DNA of 64,000 nt from an uncultured Acidobacteriia bacterium (lineage in GTDB: Bacteria; Acidobacteriota; Terriglobia; Bryobacterales; Bryobacteraceae): positions 1 through 64,000 of the forward strand of contig CAIYVZ010000014.1 of the NCBI GenBank assembly GCA_903929755.1, written 5' to 3'. The number at the start of each line of letters is the position of its first letter. Within the stretch, counting starts at the first letter, position 1. Under the pieces are notes generated by a model. It saw only the letters and a program-made list of their open reading frames with translations, had not been told where the DNA came from and made no database searches. The position numbers and the translations under genes were made by a program. Shown piece after piece: positions 45,446 through 52,544 of this stretch.

Positions 45446-46321
45446 CTACAGGGCCAGCTTGCCTTCAAACATCATGTCCTTCGGCTCAAACTTCGCCTTT
45501 GCAGTCAGAACTCCCAGCTTGATCGTGAACTGAACGTCTTTATCGGTCGCCGTCAAAGGTAAAGAGGCCCGCTCAAAGCCAAAAATCAGGGCCTGGGACG
45601 TCTTCGTCTGTTGCACCACTACCGCAGCCTGTGGATCGCGCCCTTTTGCGGAAAGCGATACCGACTGCAGCAGCTTGTCGATCATTTGCTTCTGCCGCAC
45701 TGCCGGATCTACCGGAGCTTCCTCCGCCGCCGGTGCGCCCCCGTCCCGTCCCCGTCCCCGGCCGCGTCCGCCGCCGCTTAACGCCATAATCAGCAGTTGC
45801 TGCGGCAAGCCGCTCACGGAGATGGCGTACAGATCCTTGAATGATTCGGGGAGCTCCATGTGCGTAGCCGCGTGCACCGGAGCCGCAGTCTCCCAGCGGA
45901 TGGTTAATTCGGGTCCGGCCGGCGCTGAGGGCACGCTCGGAGCCATGCCCCCGCCCCCGCCGCCTCGTCCACCACCACCCCCGCGGCCACCGCCACCACC
46001 ACCACCGCCCGCGCCGCGGCCACCACCGCCGCCCGTATCCTCACCCCCGCCGACTTCGCTGCCGCCACCACTGTCTCGGCCACCGCCGCCGCCGCGTCCG
46101 CCCCCGCCGCGTCCGCCACCAGTTACTTCCGCATGCACTTTCTTCGCCCACGGAGATTTCGTCTTCATGTGCTCCACTTCGTCCGAAGACCAATCCCCGG
46201 GCTTCTTCTTTACCCAGAAATCGGCGGCAAACGCCAGCGGCTCAAAAACAGAGAATAAGGGAAAGACGGCCAGAGAACGTAACACTGCGCGACGGTCAAC
46301 AGGAAAAGGCATAAAAGCCAT
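45446..46321 (-). CDS. Exported Gly/Arg-rich protein, paralogue of the next gene
   Basis: 291 aa. A signal-like N-terminus (VDRRAVLRSLAVFPLFSV) is followed by FWVKKKPGDWSSDEVEHMKTKSPWAKKV, a motif shared with its neighbour (KTPDKWSGEEIEKLTSDSPWARGV). A ~65-residue low-complexity tract of Gly with Arg (RGGGGGRGGGG) interrupts the protein, and a second RGRGRGRD run lies further on. The C-terminal ~80 residues also match the paralogue (TAKAKFEPKDMMFEGKL against RAKFEPKAMVYRGKL). I know this as a family common in Acidobacteriota, without assigned function. The repeat tract is expected to be disordered. Confidence 0.8.
   Translation of the reverse strand: MAFMPFPVDRRAVLRSLAVFPLFSVFEPLAFAADFWVKKKPGDWSSDEVEHMKTKSPWAKKVHAEVTGGGRGGGGRGGGGGRDSGGGSEVGGGEDTGGGGGRGAGGGGGGGGRGGGGGRGGGGGGMAPSVPSAPAGPELTIRWETAAPVHAATHMELPESFKDLYAISVSGLPQQLLIMALSGGGRGRGRGRDGGAPAAEEAPVDPAVRQKQMIDKLLQSVSLSAKGRDPQAAVVVQQTKTSQALIFGFERASLPLTATDKDVQFTIKLGVLTAKAKFEPKDMMFEGKLAL
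45950..46125 (-). repeat. Low-complexity (CCN)n / poly-Gly-Arg coding tract
   Basis: About 170 bp of imperfect GGN/CGN codons read on the minus strand, giving long Gly runs broken by Arg, Asp and Ala. The tract is absent from the tandem paralogue at 46377-47120, so it was inserted or expanded after duplication. Confidence 0.85.
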
Positions 46322-46376
46322 TACACAACGCGGGGAACCCCGCTACGCCCCTCTGTGACAATGTCTTACAAATTGC

Positions 46377-47120
46377 TTAAACTGCCAGCTTGCCCCGATA
46401 CACCATCGCCTTCGGCTCAAACTTCGCCCGCAGCGAAACCAGCGCGGTGTGCAGCGTGAATAACACTTCCCGGTCTGTCGGCTCAAGGGTCAACAGATCT
46501 TTTGAGAACCCGAACAGCCACGTGGTCTGGGCTTTTGGTGCCAGGCGGACCACGCCGGCCTGCGCAGGTTCTTTGCCCTTCGCTTCCAGCGTTGCTGCCG
46601 ACTGCAGCAGTTCCCGCATCCTCTGCTGCTTCTGAATCATCGGCTCGTTCGCCGCTGCCAGAGCCTCTCCCCGACGAGGCTTATCCATAATTCCGTAAGG
46701 CAGGGATGTGACCGCGATCACGTACCGGTTATCCAGCCCCGATGGCAGCGGATATCCCAGCGCGTCCCGAATCGGAAGCGCCGAATCCCAACGGACCGTC
46801 ACCGGCTCGCGCTTCCTGGCCCCGCCGCGAATCTGCGGGGCCTCCGGATTCAGCTCCATCTGATTTCCAAGACTGCGCGGAGCCGTAATCTGCCCGGCGC
46901 GCCCGATGCTGGGCGCATTTGCGGCGCTGACCAAAGGATCCGTATCCTGCTGGAACTCCACGTTCACCCCGCGAGCCCACGGAGAATCCGACGTCAGTTT
47001 CTCAATCTCTTCGCCCGACCATTTATCCGGAGTCTTCGCGTTCCAGAATTCAGTCTTCGCCCAAACTCCCGAAGGCAGTAAAAGGGAAACGCTCAGGCCC
47101 AACGCATCGCGGCGTGTCAT
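46377..47120 (-). CDS. Exported protein, paralogue of the Gly/Arg-rich gene
   Basis: 247 aa. A Tat/Sec-like N-terminus (TRRDALGLSVSLLLPSGVWA) leads into EFWNAKTPDKWSGEEIEKL and SPWARGV, shared with the gene downstream. A middle part with VTVRWDSALPIRDALG also parallels the paralogue's LTIRWETAAPV. No metal or catalytic motif is evident. The two genes are 55 bp apart in tandem, clearly a duplication. A role at the cell surface or periplasm is likely from the export signal, but nothing more can be said. Confidence 0.78.
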   Translation of the reverse strand: MTRRDALGLSVSLLLPSGVWAKTEFWNAKTPDKWSGEEIEKLTSDSPWARGVNVEFQQDTDPLVSAANAPSIGRAGQITAPRSLGNQMELNPEAPQIRGGARKREPVTVRWDSALPIRDALGYPLPSGLDNRYVIAVTSLPYGIMDKPRRGEALAAANEPMIQKQQRMRELLQSAATLEAKGKEPAQAGVVRLAPKAQTTWLFGFSKDLLTLEPTDREVLFTLHTALVSLRAKFEPKAMVYRGKLAV

Positions 47121-47138
47121 GCCTCAAGGTTAGCGCGG

Positions 47139-48284
47139 TCAAAACATCGTGTGAATCAACAGCAGACTCAAGCCGCACAACACCAAACTCGCCAGCAAGC
47201 CCACCAAAGCGGCTTTCCCGCCGACTCGTGAGAACTGCACCAGATTCACTTCCAGCCCCATCGCTGCCATCGACAAGGCGATCAGCACCTCACTCGCAAA
47301 CGTCAGCGCCGGCAACAGCGCGTAGCTTCCGAAGCGGAACTGTACTACCGGAATCAGGCCCGCTGTGTTCAGGGCCGCCAGCCCCAGAAAGCCCCACACA
47401 AACGGTGGTACCAGGCGCGAATAATGCACCGTCACCTTTTCGCCCCCGCTTGTCTTCGCGTGCCACAATGCCAGCCCGAAGATAAAGGGCGCCAGCATCG
47501 CCACCCGGACCAGTTTGATCAGGGTGGCCAGCGCTCCGGCAGGTTGGCTGAACGCAAAGCCCGCCGCTACTACCTGAGGCACCGCATGAATCGACGTTCC
47601 CGCCCAGAGCCCGAACGCCTGATCGCTCAGGTGCATGCCCGCACCCGCCAGTGGCAACAGAAACATCAGCGCCAGGCCCAGCAGATTCACTGAGGTTACG
47701 GAGAGAATCAGGTCGTCATCCCCGGCTTCAATCAGGGGGGCCACTGCCACAATCGCGCTGGTTCCGCAGATCGCCGTGCCCGCGCCCAGCAGAATCGCCG
47801 TCTTCTTGCGGATCCCCACCAGTTGGCCAAGCCAGATCGCCGCCGCCGTAGCCAGTAAAATCAACAGCACTACCAGCGCCAGCGCCTTCAGCCCGACCGA
47901 GTAGAACACGCCCAGATTCAGCCCTACCCCTGTCAGAATGATCGAAGCCGGAATCAGACGCCGGGGCCACGGTCGCGCACTCTCCACCAGCGTCAGCGGC
48001 AAGTCAAGCGCGTTGCGAACCGCGATCCCCAGAACGATGGCGATCATCGCCGCCGAAATTGGGTGTCTCGCGGCGGCACCATCCTGAACCTGAAAGGGCG
48101 GGAAGGGCAGGTAGTGGCAACCGAATGCGGTCGCGCCGATTGCCAGGGTCAGCAATGCGCCCGGCACCGGCGATGCGGCAGGCGGTTTCGCCTTCTCCGG
48201 ACCCGCCTTCGCCTCCCGCTTTACCACCGGAAGCGTATAGACGCCTTCCATCGAGTCCAGCGAGTTCAGCGCATCTGGAGTCAT
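47139..48284 (-). CDS. YeiH/UPF0324 family membrane protein (putative sulfate exporter family)
   Basis: About 381 aa from ATG 48284; ATG 48317 and GTG 48344 are alternatives and no ribosome-binding site decides. About ten hydrophobic segments carry the family's signature stretches: IVLGIAVRNALDLPLTL, SIILTGVGLNLGVF, TAILLGAGTAICGTSAIVAVAP and AGTSIHAVPQVVAAGFAFS. The family is often called sulfate exporter (from YeiH) and is usually LysR-regulated; the cargo here is unknown. The gene overlaps nothing and is followed by the Gly-rich paralogue pair. A 17-bp palindrome sits just upstream. Confidence 0.85.
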   Translation of the reverse strand: MTPDALNSLDSMEGVYTLPVVKREAKAGPEKAKPPAASPVPGALLTLAIGATAFGCHYLPFPPFQVQDGAAARHPISAAMIAIVLGIAVRNALDLPLTLVESARPWPRRLIPASIILTGVGLNLGVFYSVGLKALALVVLLILLATAAAIWLGQLVGIRKKTAILLGAGTAICGTSAIVAVAPLIEAGDDDLILSVTSVNLLGLALMFLLPLAGAGMHLSDQAFGLWAGTSIHAVPQVVAAGFAFSQPAGALATLIKLVRVAMLAPFIFGLALWHAKTSGGEKVTVHYSRLVPPFVWGFLGLAALNTAGLIPVVQFRFGSYALLPALTFASEVLIALSMAAMGLEVNLVQFSRVGGKAALVGLLASLVLCGLSLLLIHTMF

Positions 48285-48347
48285 CGGAATCGCGGCGGTA
48301 GGGAGGCGGGCGATCATCTGGCGGAAACTCTCGCAGTATCGCACAGA

Positions 48348-48364
48348 ATTTCGGCGTCCGAAAT
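48348..48364. promoter_or_regulatory. Palindrome upstream of the YeiH-type gene
   Basis: ATTTCGG-CGT-CCGAAAT, a perfect 7-bp inverted repeat with a 3-bp centre, lies just before the upstream end of the transporter frame. Its T-N11-A form would suit a LysR-type regulator, which usually controls this family, but no regulator gene lies nearby. Confidence 0.35.
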
Positions 48365-48565
48365 CGTCCTAAAGCCTATCTGGCTTGGACCCTTTCGGGG
48401 ATAGGATCCATCAGTTACAGCCAGTGTTGTCCCGTTCACCTATTCCGGGCACGCCGCGCCCAGCCACAGAATCGAAGCTGCCACTTCGTCCGCCTCGCAG
48501 GCACGCCCGGAAGCGCCCCTATGGCTCTGTCCGACATCAGATCACCTTCTGGCCACCTTGGCGAA

Positions 48566-48594
48566 TAGACAATATATTGCACCTATACTAATAT
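48566..48594 (+). promoter_or_regulatory. hipBA promoter with candidate autoregulatory sites
   Basis: TAGACA (48566-48571) and TAATAT (48589-48594) are 17 bp apart. A perfect palindrome CAATATATTG (48570-48579) overlaps the -35 box, and its left part GACAATAT recurs at 48608-48615 inside the start of hipB. The repeat pair is a good candidate for HipB binding. Confidence 0.5.
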
Positions 48595-48605
48595 TTTAAG
48601 TCGTA

Positions 48606-48929
48606 ATGGACAATATGATGTCTCTAGAACTGAAGACGCCGCGCGATGTTCAACGGGAGTTGGCTGGCCGTTTCAAGGCCCGGCGACTGGCGATGAATCT
48701 GACGCAGGAGGGGCTCGCCGCACGTTCTGGCGTGAGTTGGAGTTCGCTCAAACGCTTTGAACATACCGGTCTCATCGCGCTTGACGGGCTGATCAGGCTG
48801 GCGCTCGTGCTGGGGTGTCTCGCGGATTTCGACCGGGTGTGCGTGGACGGCGGTGCGGGTCTGGCCTCGAAGTCGCTGGATGAGCTTTTGTCGAAACCGA
48901 AGTCGCGCCTGAAGGGACGGCTCAAGTGA
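48606..48929 (+). CDS. hipB: HipB-like antitoxin (XRE-family HTH)
   Basis: 107 aa. Residues ~17-75 form a helix-turn-helix of the XRE/HipB type (RFKARRLAMNLTQEGLAARSGVS, then SSLKRFEHTG recognition region and a final ALDGLIRLALVLG helix). The C-terminal tail is basic. ATG 48606 would give an almost leaderless mRNA from the predicted promoter; ATG 48615 or 48618 are alternatives. Its end overlaps the hipA start (GTGA), so the two are coupled. It should bind HipA and repress its own promoter. Confidence 0.88.
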   Translation: MDNMMSLELKTPRDVQRELAGRFKARRLAMNLTQEGLAARSGVSWSSLKRFEHTGLIALDGLIRLALVLGCLADFDRVCVDGGAGLASKSLDELLSKPKSRLKGRLK

Positions 48930-50143
48930 GCTACACGCCGACCGAATTGCTGACGGTCTATCTGGAAACCGGCGAACGCCCTAAGGTAGGGCGTTTGGCG
49001 CTGTGGCAGCGGCAGATCCTGTTCGAGTACGACCCGGCCTTCATCAACTCCGGCATTGAGATCTCGCCCCTGAAGCTCCCCTTGAAACCCGGCGTGTTTA
49101 CGTCGCCGGACCCGATCTTCGATGGTCTTTACGGTGTCTTCAATGACAGTCTGCCGGACGGTTGGGGCCGGCTGTTGCTGGACCGCACGGTGGAGAAGCA
49201 CGGCATCCGGCGCGGCCAACTGAATCCGCTCGACCGTCTCGCTTATGTTGGCCGAAACGGGATGGGGGCGCTGAGTTATGAACCGGACCGCAGCCCGGAT
49301 GCGGGGGATGATGAACCGCTCGCGCTCGACCGACTTGCCGAGGAATCCGCGATTATGCTCAACGGAGAGAGCGAGGAGGTTTTTGAGGAATTGCTCCGGT
49401 TGAGCGGGTCCTCCGCGGGTGCCCGTCCCAAGGTGGTGGCGCAGGTGAGCGCGGACAGAAAGAAGATCGTTCACGGCGCAGCGGCACTGAAGCCCGGCTT
49501 TGCGCATTGGATGGTGAAGTTCGCGTCATCTCAGGACCCGCGCGACATCGGCGCGATTGAATACGCTTACAGCCTTATGGCACGGGATGCCGGGGTCGAG
49601 ATGCCGGAAACCCACCTCTTTCGGACAAGGAAACGGGCGTATTTCGGGGCCAGGCGGTTTGACAGACACGGCGACCGTCGCGTCCACATGCACAGCCTCT
49701 CCGGTCTGATTCACGCCGATCACCGTCACCCGTCCCTCGATTACGATATGGTTCTGCGGGTGGTTGGGGTGGTGACGAAGAATATTGTCGAGGTCGAAAA
49801 AGCCTATGCGCTGGCATGCTTCAACGTGCTGGCTCATAACCGCGACGATCACGCCAAGAACTTTTCGTTTTTGCTGAGCGACGCGGCTGGCTGGGTTTTC
49901 GGACCGGCCTATGATCTGACGTTTTCCGACGGTCCTGCGGGAGAGCAAAGCACCCTGGTGATGGGGGAGGGTCGCGCTCCGGGTGTCGAACACCTGAAGG
50001 CTCTCGGGAAGGAGCACAATCTGAAGAAGGCTCCGCCCATTCTGGCCGGGGTACGGAAGGCGATTGAGGGCTGGCGCCGTTATGCGAATTCCGCTGGTAT
50101 CAGCGCGAAATCAACTAAGGTCATTTCGGAACAGATCTTGTGA
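48926..50143 (+). CDS. hipA: HipA-family serine/threonine kinase toxin
   Basis: 405 aa from GTG 48926, overlapping hipB. The N-terminal regulatory part has YVGRNGMGALSYEPD, and SSAGARPKVVAQV corresponds to the autophosphorylated Ser/ATP-loop region. The kinase core has HWMVKFASSQDP, AYFGARRFDRH and catalytic AHNRDDHAKN with Asp307 (Asp309 in E. coli HipA). PAYDLTFSDG gives the metal-binding Asp. All catalytic residues look intact, so it can be an active persistence toxin that phosphorylates a translation factor such as an aminoacyl-tRNA synthetase; the target is unknown. tRNA-Pro follows on the other strand. Confidence 0.93.
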   Translation: MSYTPTELLTVYLETGERPKVGRLALWQRQILFEYDPAFINSGIEISPLKLPLKPGVFTSPDPIFDGLYGVFNDSLPDGWGRLLLDRTVEKHGIRRGQLNPLDRLAYVGRNGMGALSYEPDRSPDAGDDEPLALDRLAEESAIMLNGESEEVFEELLRLSGSSAGARPKVVAQVSADRKKIVHGAAALKPGFAHWMVKFASSQDPRDIGAIEYAYSLMARDAGVEMPETHLFRTRKRAYFGARRFDRHGDRRVHMHSLSGLIHADHRHPSLDYDMVLRVVGVVTKNIVEVEKAYALACFNVLAHNRDDHAKNFSFLLSDAAGWVFGPAYDLTFSDGPAGEQSTLVMGEGRAPGVEHLKALGKEHNLKKAPPILAGVRKAIEGWRRYANSAGISAKSTKVISEQIL

Positions 50144-50259
50144 AGCCAGCGGGGCGCATCGTTGCACCGTGCTGGTGTTTCATTTGGAAAAACATCTTGG
50201 GCAGAAAGGCCGAAATGCGGAGCAGTTCGGAAACGATTCATTGTTGAGCAGAGAGGAAA

Positions 50260-50336
50260 TGGTCGGGGCGGCGAGATTCGAACTCACGACCCCCTGCGCC
50301 CAAGGCAGGTGCGCTACCAGGCTGCGCTACGCCCCG
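50260..50336 (-). tRNA. tRNA-Pro (anticodon TGG)
   Basis: Read on the minus strand it is 77 nt with encoded CCA. The acceptor stem CGGGGCG pairs with CGCCCCG, and C1-G72 with A73 is typical for tRNA-Pro. The anticodon loop CTTGGGC places TGG at positions 34-36, and the T-loop GTTCGAAT is standard. Its 3' end faces hipA. Confidence 0.96.
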
Positions 50337-50480
50337 ACATTTGCTGCTCTTTTTGATTCTAGACTACTCCAATGATTCAACGCTAAGATCAGGGTTCGTG
50401 GATCGCCGAACATGTCCGTTGTGGAAAGCTATGACGTACGTCTACAAGTCGATAGTGCCGTGTCATCACAAGTTTATTCT

Positions 50481-50522
50481 GCGCTATTGATTCAGCCCTA
50501 TTGATTCAGCGCTACTGATTCA
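50481..50522 (-). repeat. 14-bp tandem repeat (3 copies) across the FUSC-gene stop codon
   Basis: GCGCTATTGATTCA, GCCCTATTGATTCA and GCGCTACTGATTCA follow each other at 50481-50522. On the minus strand each copy reads Leu-Asn-Gln-stop; the real TAG (50512-50514) is in the third, so two spare stop contexts follow in other frames. Confidence 0.9.
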
Positions 50523-52536
50523 GCAGCGACACCAGGGTTTGGAGTTCTCGGTGCTTCTCCAGCGTGTTCTCCGCGTATTCCCGGAAATGGGGGGCGTCGA
50601 AGCGGTCCGGGGAGGCAAGGTCTTCTGCCATCAGGCGGGCCGCGGGCTTCTGCGCCAGCGAAGCCGCCATCGCGTCCAGGTCCTCCCTCAGTTTCTTCCG
50701 CATCGCGATCAGGCCGGGTTCGCGGCGGAAGCCGAGATCCTGTTCATCCTTCAGCGCCGTCAACTGGTTCCAGAAAAACGGTACGGAGGTCAGGGCCGTC
50801 TTCAGGATGAGCGCTCCGGTCCTGGTGTGCGCGTCCCGGTCCACGCCGAACTCGTAGGCGATGCTGTCGTTCATGGTCCGCAGCCCGGCAATCGTCTTCG
50901 CGATCTGGTCGCGGAGGATTTCGACCTGCTGCAAACTGGCGCGGTGCGGGGCATCGCTTTCAAAGACACGAAGCAGGCGGGACTGCATCCTTAACACCCC
51001 GGCCAGCGCCCCACGCATGGCGGCGATAGTCCGCACGGGCCAGAGCTGGTCGAACACCAGCCAAATCACAAACAGTGCGACCAGAATGCCGATGAGGCGG
51101 TCGCGGGCTGGCGCGAGTTCGGTGGGCGCGCTGAAGCCTTCGAACGCTACCAGGTAAAACGCGAAAGCGATCTGGAGTCCGGCATAGCCAAACTGGCGGC
51201 CACAGGCCCACCAGGCGGAGATGAAGGCCACGATGCCGATCAGGACCACCAGGGAGAAGATGGAGTCCATGTAGGGGAACAGGAAGGCGGTGGCGAACAT
51301 GGCCAGTGCGCCGCCAATCGCGGAACCCACGAACCGGTTGGCCAGCTTCTGTTTGATGGCGCCACTGTTGCCGAGCGCAGTGATGAAGACGGTGGTCACA
51401 GACGTGGAAATGCCGGGCCAGGCCACAGCGAAGTAGAAGATGTAGCAGATCATCACGCAGAGCGTGATCTTGAGCGCGAACGCGATGGTGTCTTTGTTCT
51501 GCAGTGCGCCAGGGATGAGGAAAGGCGTGGCGGCGGCGGGCAGTTCGACAACTTCCCTCGCGGCTCCGGGTGCAGCTTCTTCGGGATGGGTGAGCGCGGC
51601 CTGCAGAGCTGCTTCGACGCGGCCGAGAAGGCCGGTGGCCGGTTGCGCGTCCGAAACCCAAGCGAATTTTTGCGTTTGGCAGCCAGCGGCGAGGGCGGCG
51701 CAGCGGGCGCGCAGTTCGGGGGTAACACCGGCTGGATGCTGTGACGCGAAGGCTGCGGCCATGTCCATCAACTCGGCAAGGAGCGTGATCTGGACGCGCG
51801 TGGTGGTAGGCTTCCCGCCGCCATCCAGTTCTTCGGCGTGCAAGAGTTGCATGGCGCCCTGCCCGGTACCGGCCAGACGGTTCAGACCCACAATCGAGGC
51901 CCCCAACTTCGCGGGCGGCGCGTCCTGGGCGAGCAGATTATAGACCCCCGCGATAGCCCCATAGCGGAGCTTTATCTGACCCGACAGACGGTCGGACGCG
52001 GTGCGAAACGCGAACAGGTACTCCACCAGAACGGAGCAGAGAAACGCGGTGGTGACGGTGGCAAACAGGTACAGAGAAGCTTTGACAAGCGCGTCGGCAG
52101 GGGCTGGCCTTTCCCAGAGCGCGATCACGGTGCAGTAGATGAACCCCCAGATGGAGGCGAGCGGCGGCAGGGTGCTGGCCGCCATCAGGGTTCCGGCGAC
52201 AAAAGCGGCAATACCGACGCTGAGGAAGCGCGCCATCGGGTCATTGTCAGTGACGACGACGACCGCCAGTTCGGCGGCAATGGCGAGGGCGAGGGTAAGG
52301 AGCGCCATCACGCCGGAACGGACGGAATGGGTGGGACTTTCGCGAACAACCAGGAAAATGTAGTAGAGGCCGAGCGCCGCGAACGGCATCTGCAGCACCA
52401 TCATCACCACGAGCGCGATGACGGTGGCGAGAACGATGCGCAGGGTGGCCGCGAGTCGGCCTGGCCCCGGCTGCAGGTCATCCCACAGTCGGCGCGACCA
52501 CGAGGGCGGAGCGAACGCAGCCGGTGCGGCAGTCAT
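50512..52536 (-). CDS. FUSC-family membrane protein (aromatic acid exporter type)
   Basis: 674 aa. Two blocks of about six hydrophobic segments (residues ~28-170 and ~355-500) alternate with cytoplasmic regions, the usual fusaric-acid-resistance/AaeB layout. The C-terminal ~150 residues are helical and charged. Such proteins pump aromatic acids or amphiphilic compounds with a HlyD-type adaptor and a TolC-type channel, and all three are encoded here in one operon (8-nt gap to HlyD). The substrate is unknown. The stop lies in a 14-bp tandem repeat. Confidence 0.9.
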   Translation of the reverse strand: MTAAPAAFAPPSWSRRLWDDLQPGPGRLAATLRIVLATVIALVVMMVLQMPFAALGLYYIFLVVRESPTHSVRSGVMALLTLALAIAAELAVVVVTDNDPMARFLSVGIAAFVAGTLMAASTLPPLASIWGFIYCTVIALWERPAPADALVKASLYLFATVTTAFLCSVLVEYLFAFRTASDRLSGQIKLRYGAIAGVYNLLAQDAPPAKLGASIVGLNRLAGTGQGAMQLLHAEELDGGGKPTTTRVQITLLAELMDMAAAFASQHPAGVTPELRARCAALAAGCQTQKFAWVSDAQPATGLLGRVEAALQAALTHPEEAAPGAAREVVELPAAATPFLIPGALQNKDTIAFALKITLCVMICYIFYFAVAWPGISTSVTTVFITALGNSGAIKQKLANRFVGSAIGGALAMFATAFLFPYMDSIFSLVVLIGIVAFISAWWACGRQFGYAGLQIAFAFYLVAFEGFSAPTELAPARDRLIGILVALFVIWLVFDQLWPVRTIAAMRGALAGVLRMQSRLLRVFESDAPHRASLQQVEILRDQIAKTIAGLRTMNDSIAYEFGVDRDAHTRTGALILKTALTSVPFFWNQLTALKDEQDLGFRREPGLIAMRKKLREDLDAMAASLAQKPAARLMAEDLASPDRFDAPHFREYAENTLEKHRELQTLVSLLNQ

Positions 52537-52544
52537 GCCCGGGG

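Larger units (their letters stand above)
32260..48344. other. ~16-kb block with reversed G/C strand skew
   Basis: Across this block C exceeds G on the + strand whichever way the genes point, both in minus-strand genes (for example 34 C against 11 G in the 60 bases from 36541) and in plus-strand genes (the receptor at 37721-41464). Most of the window on both sides shows G over C on the same strand, again regardless of gene direction. The left change falls at the start of ctaD and the right change between 48.34 and 48.6 kb. I saw no clear inverted repeats at the edges by eye. Confidence 0.6.
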
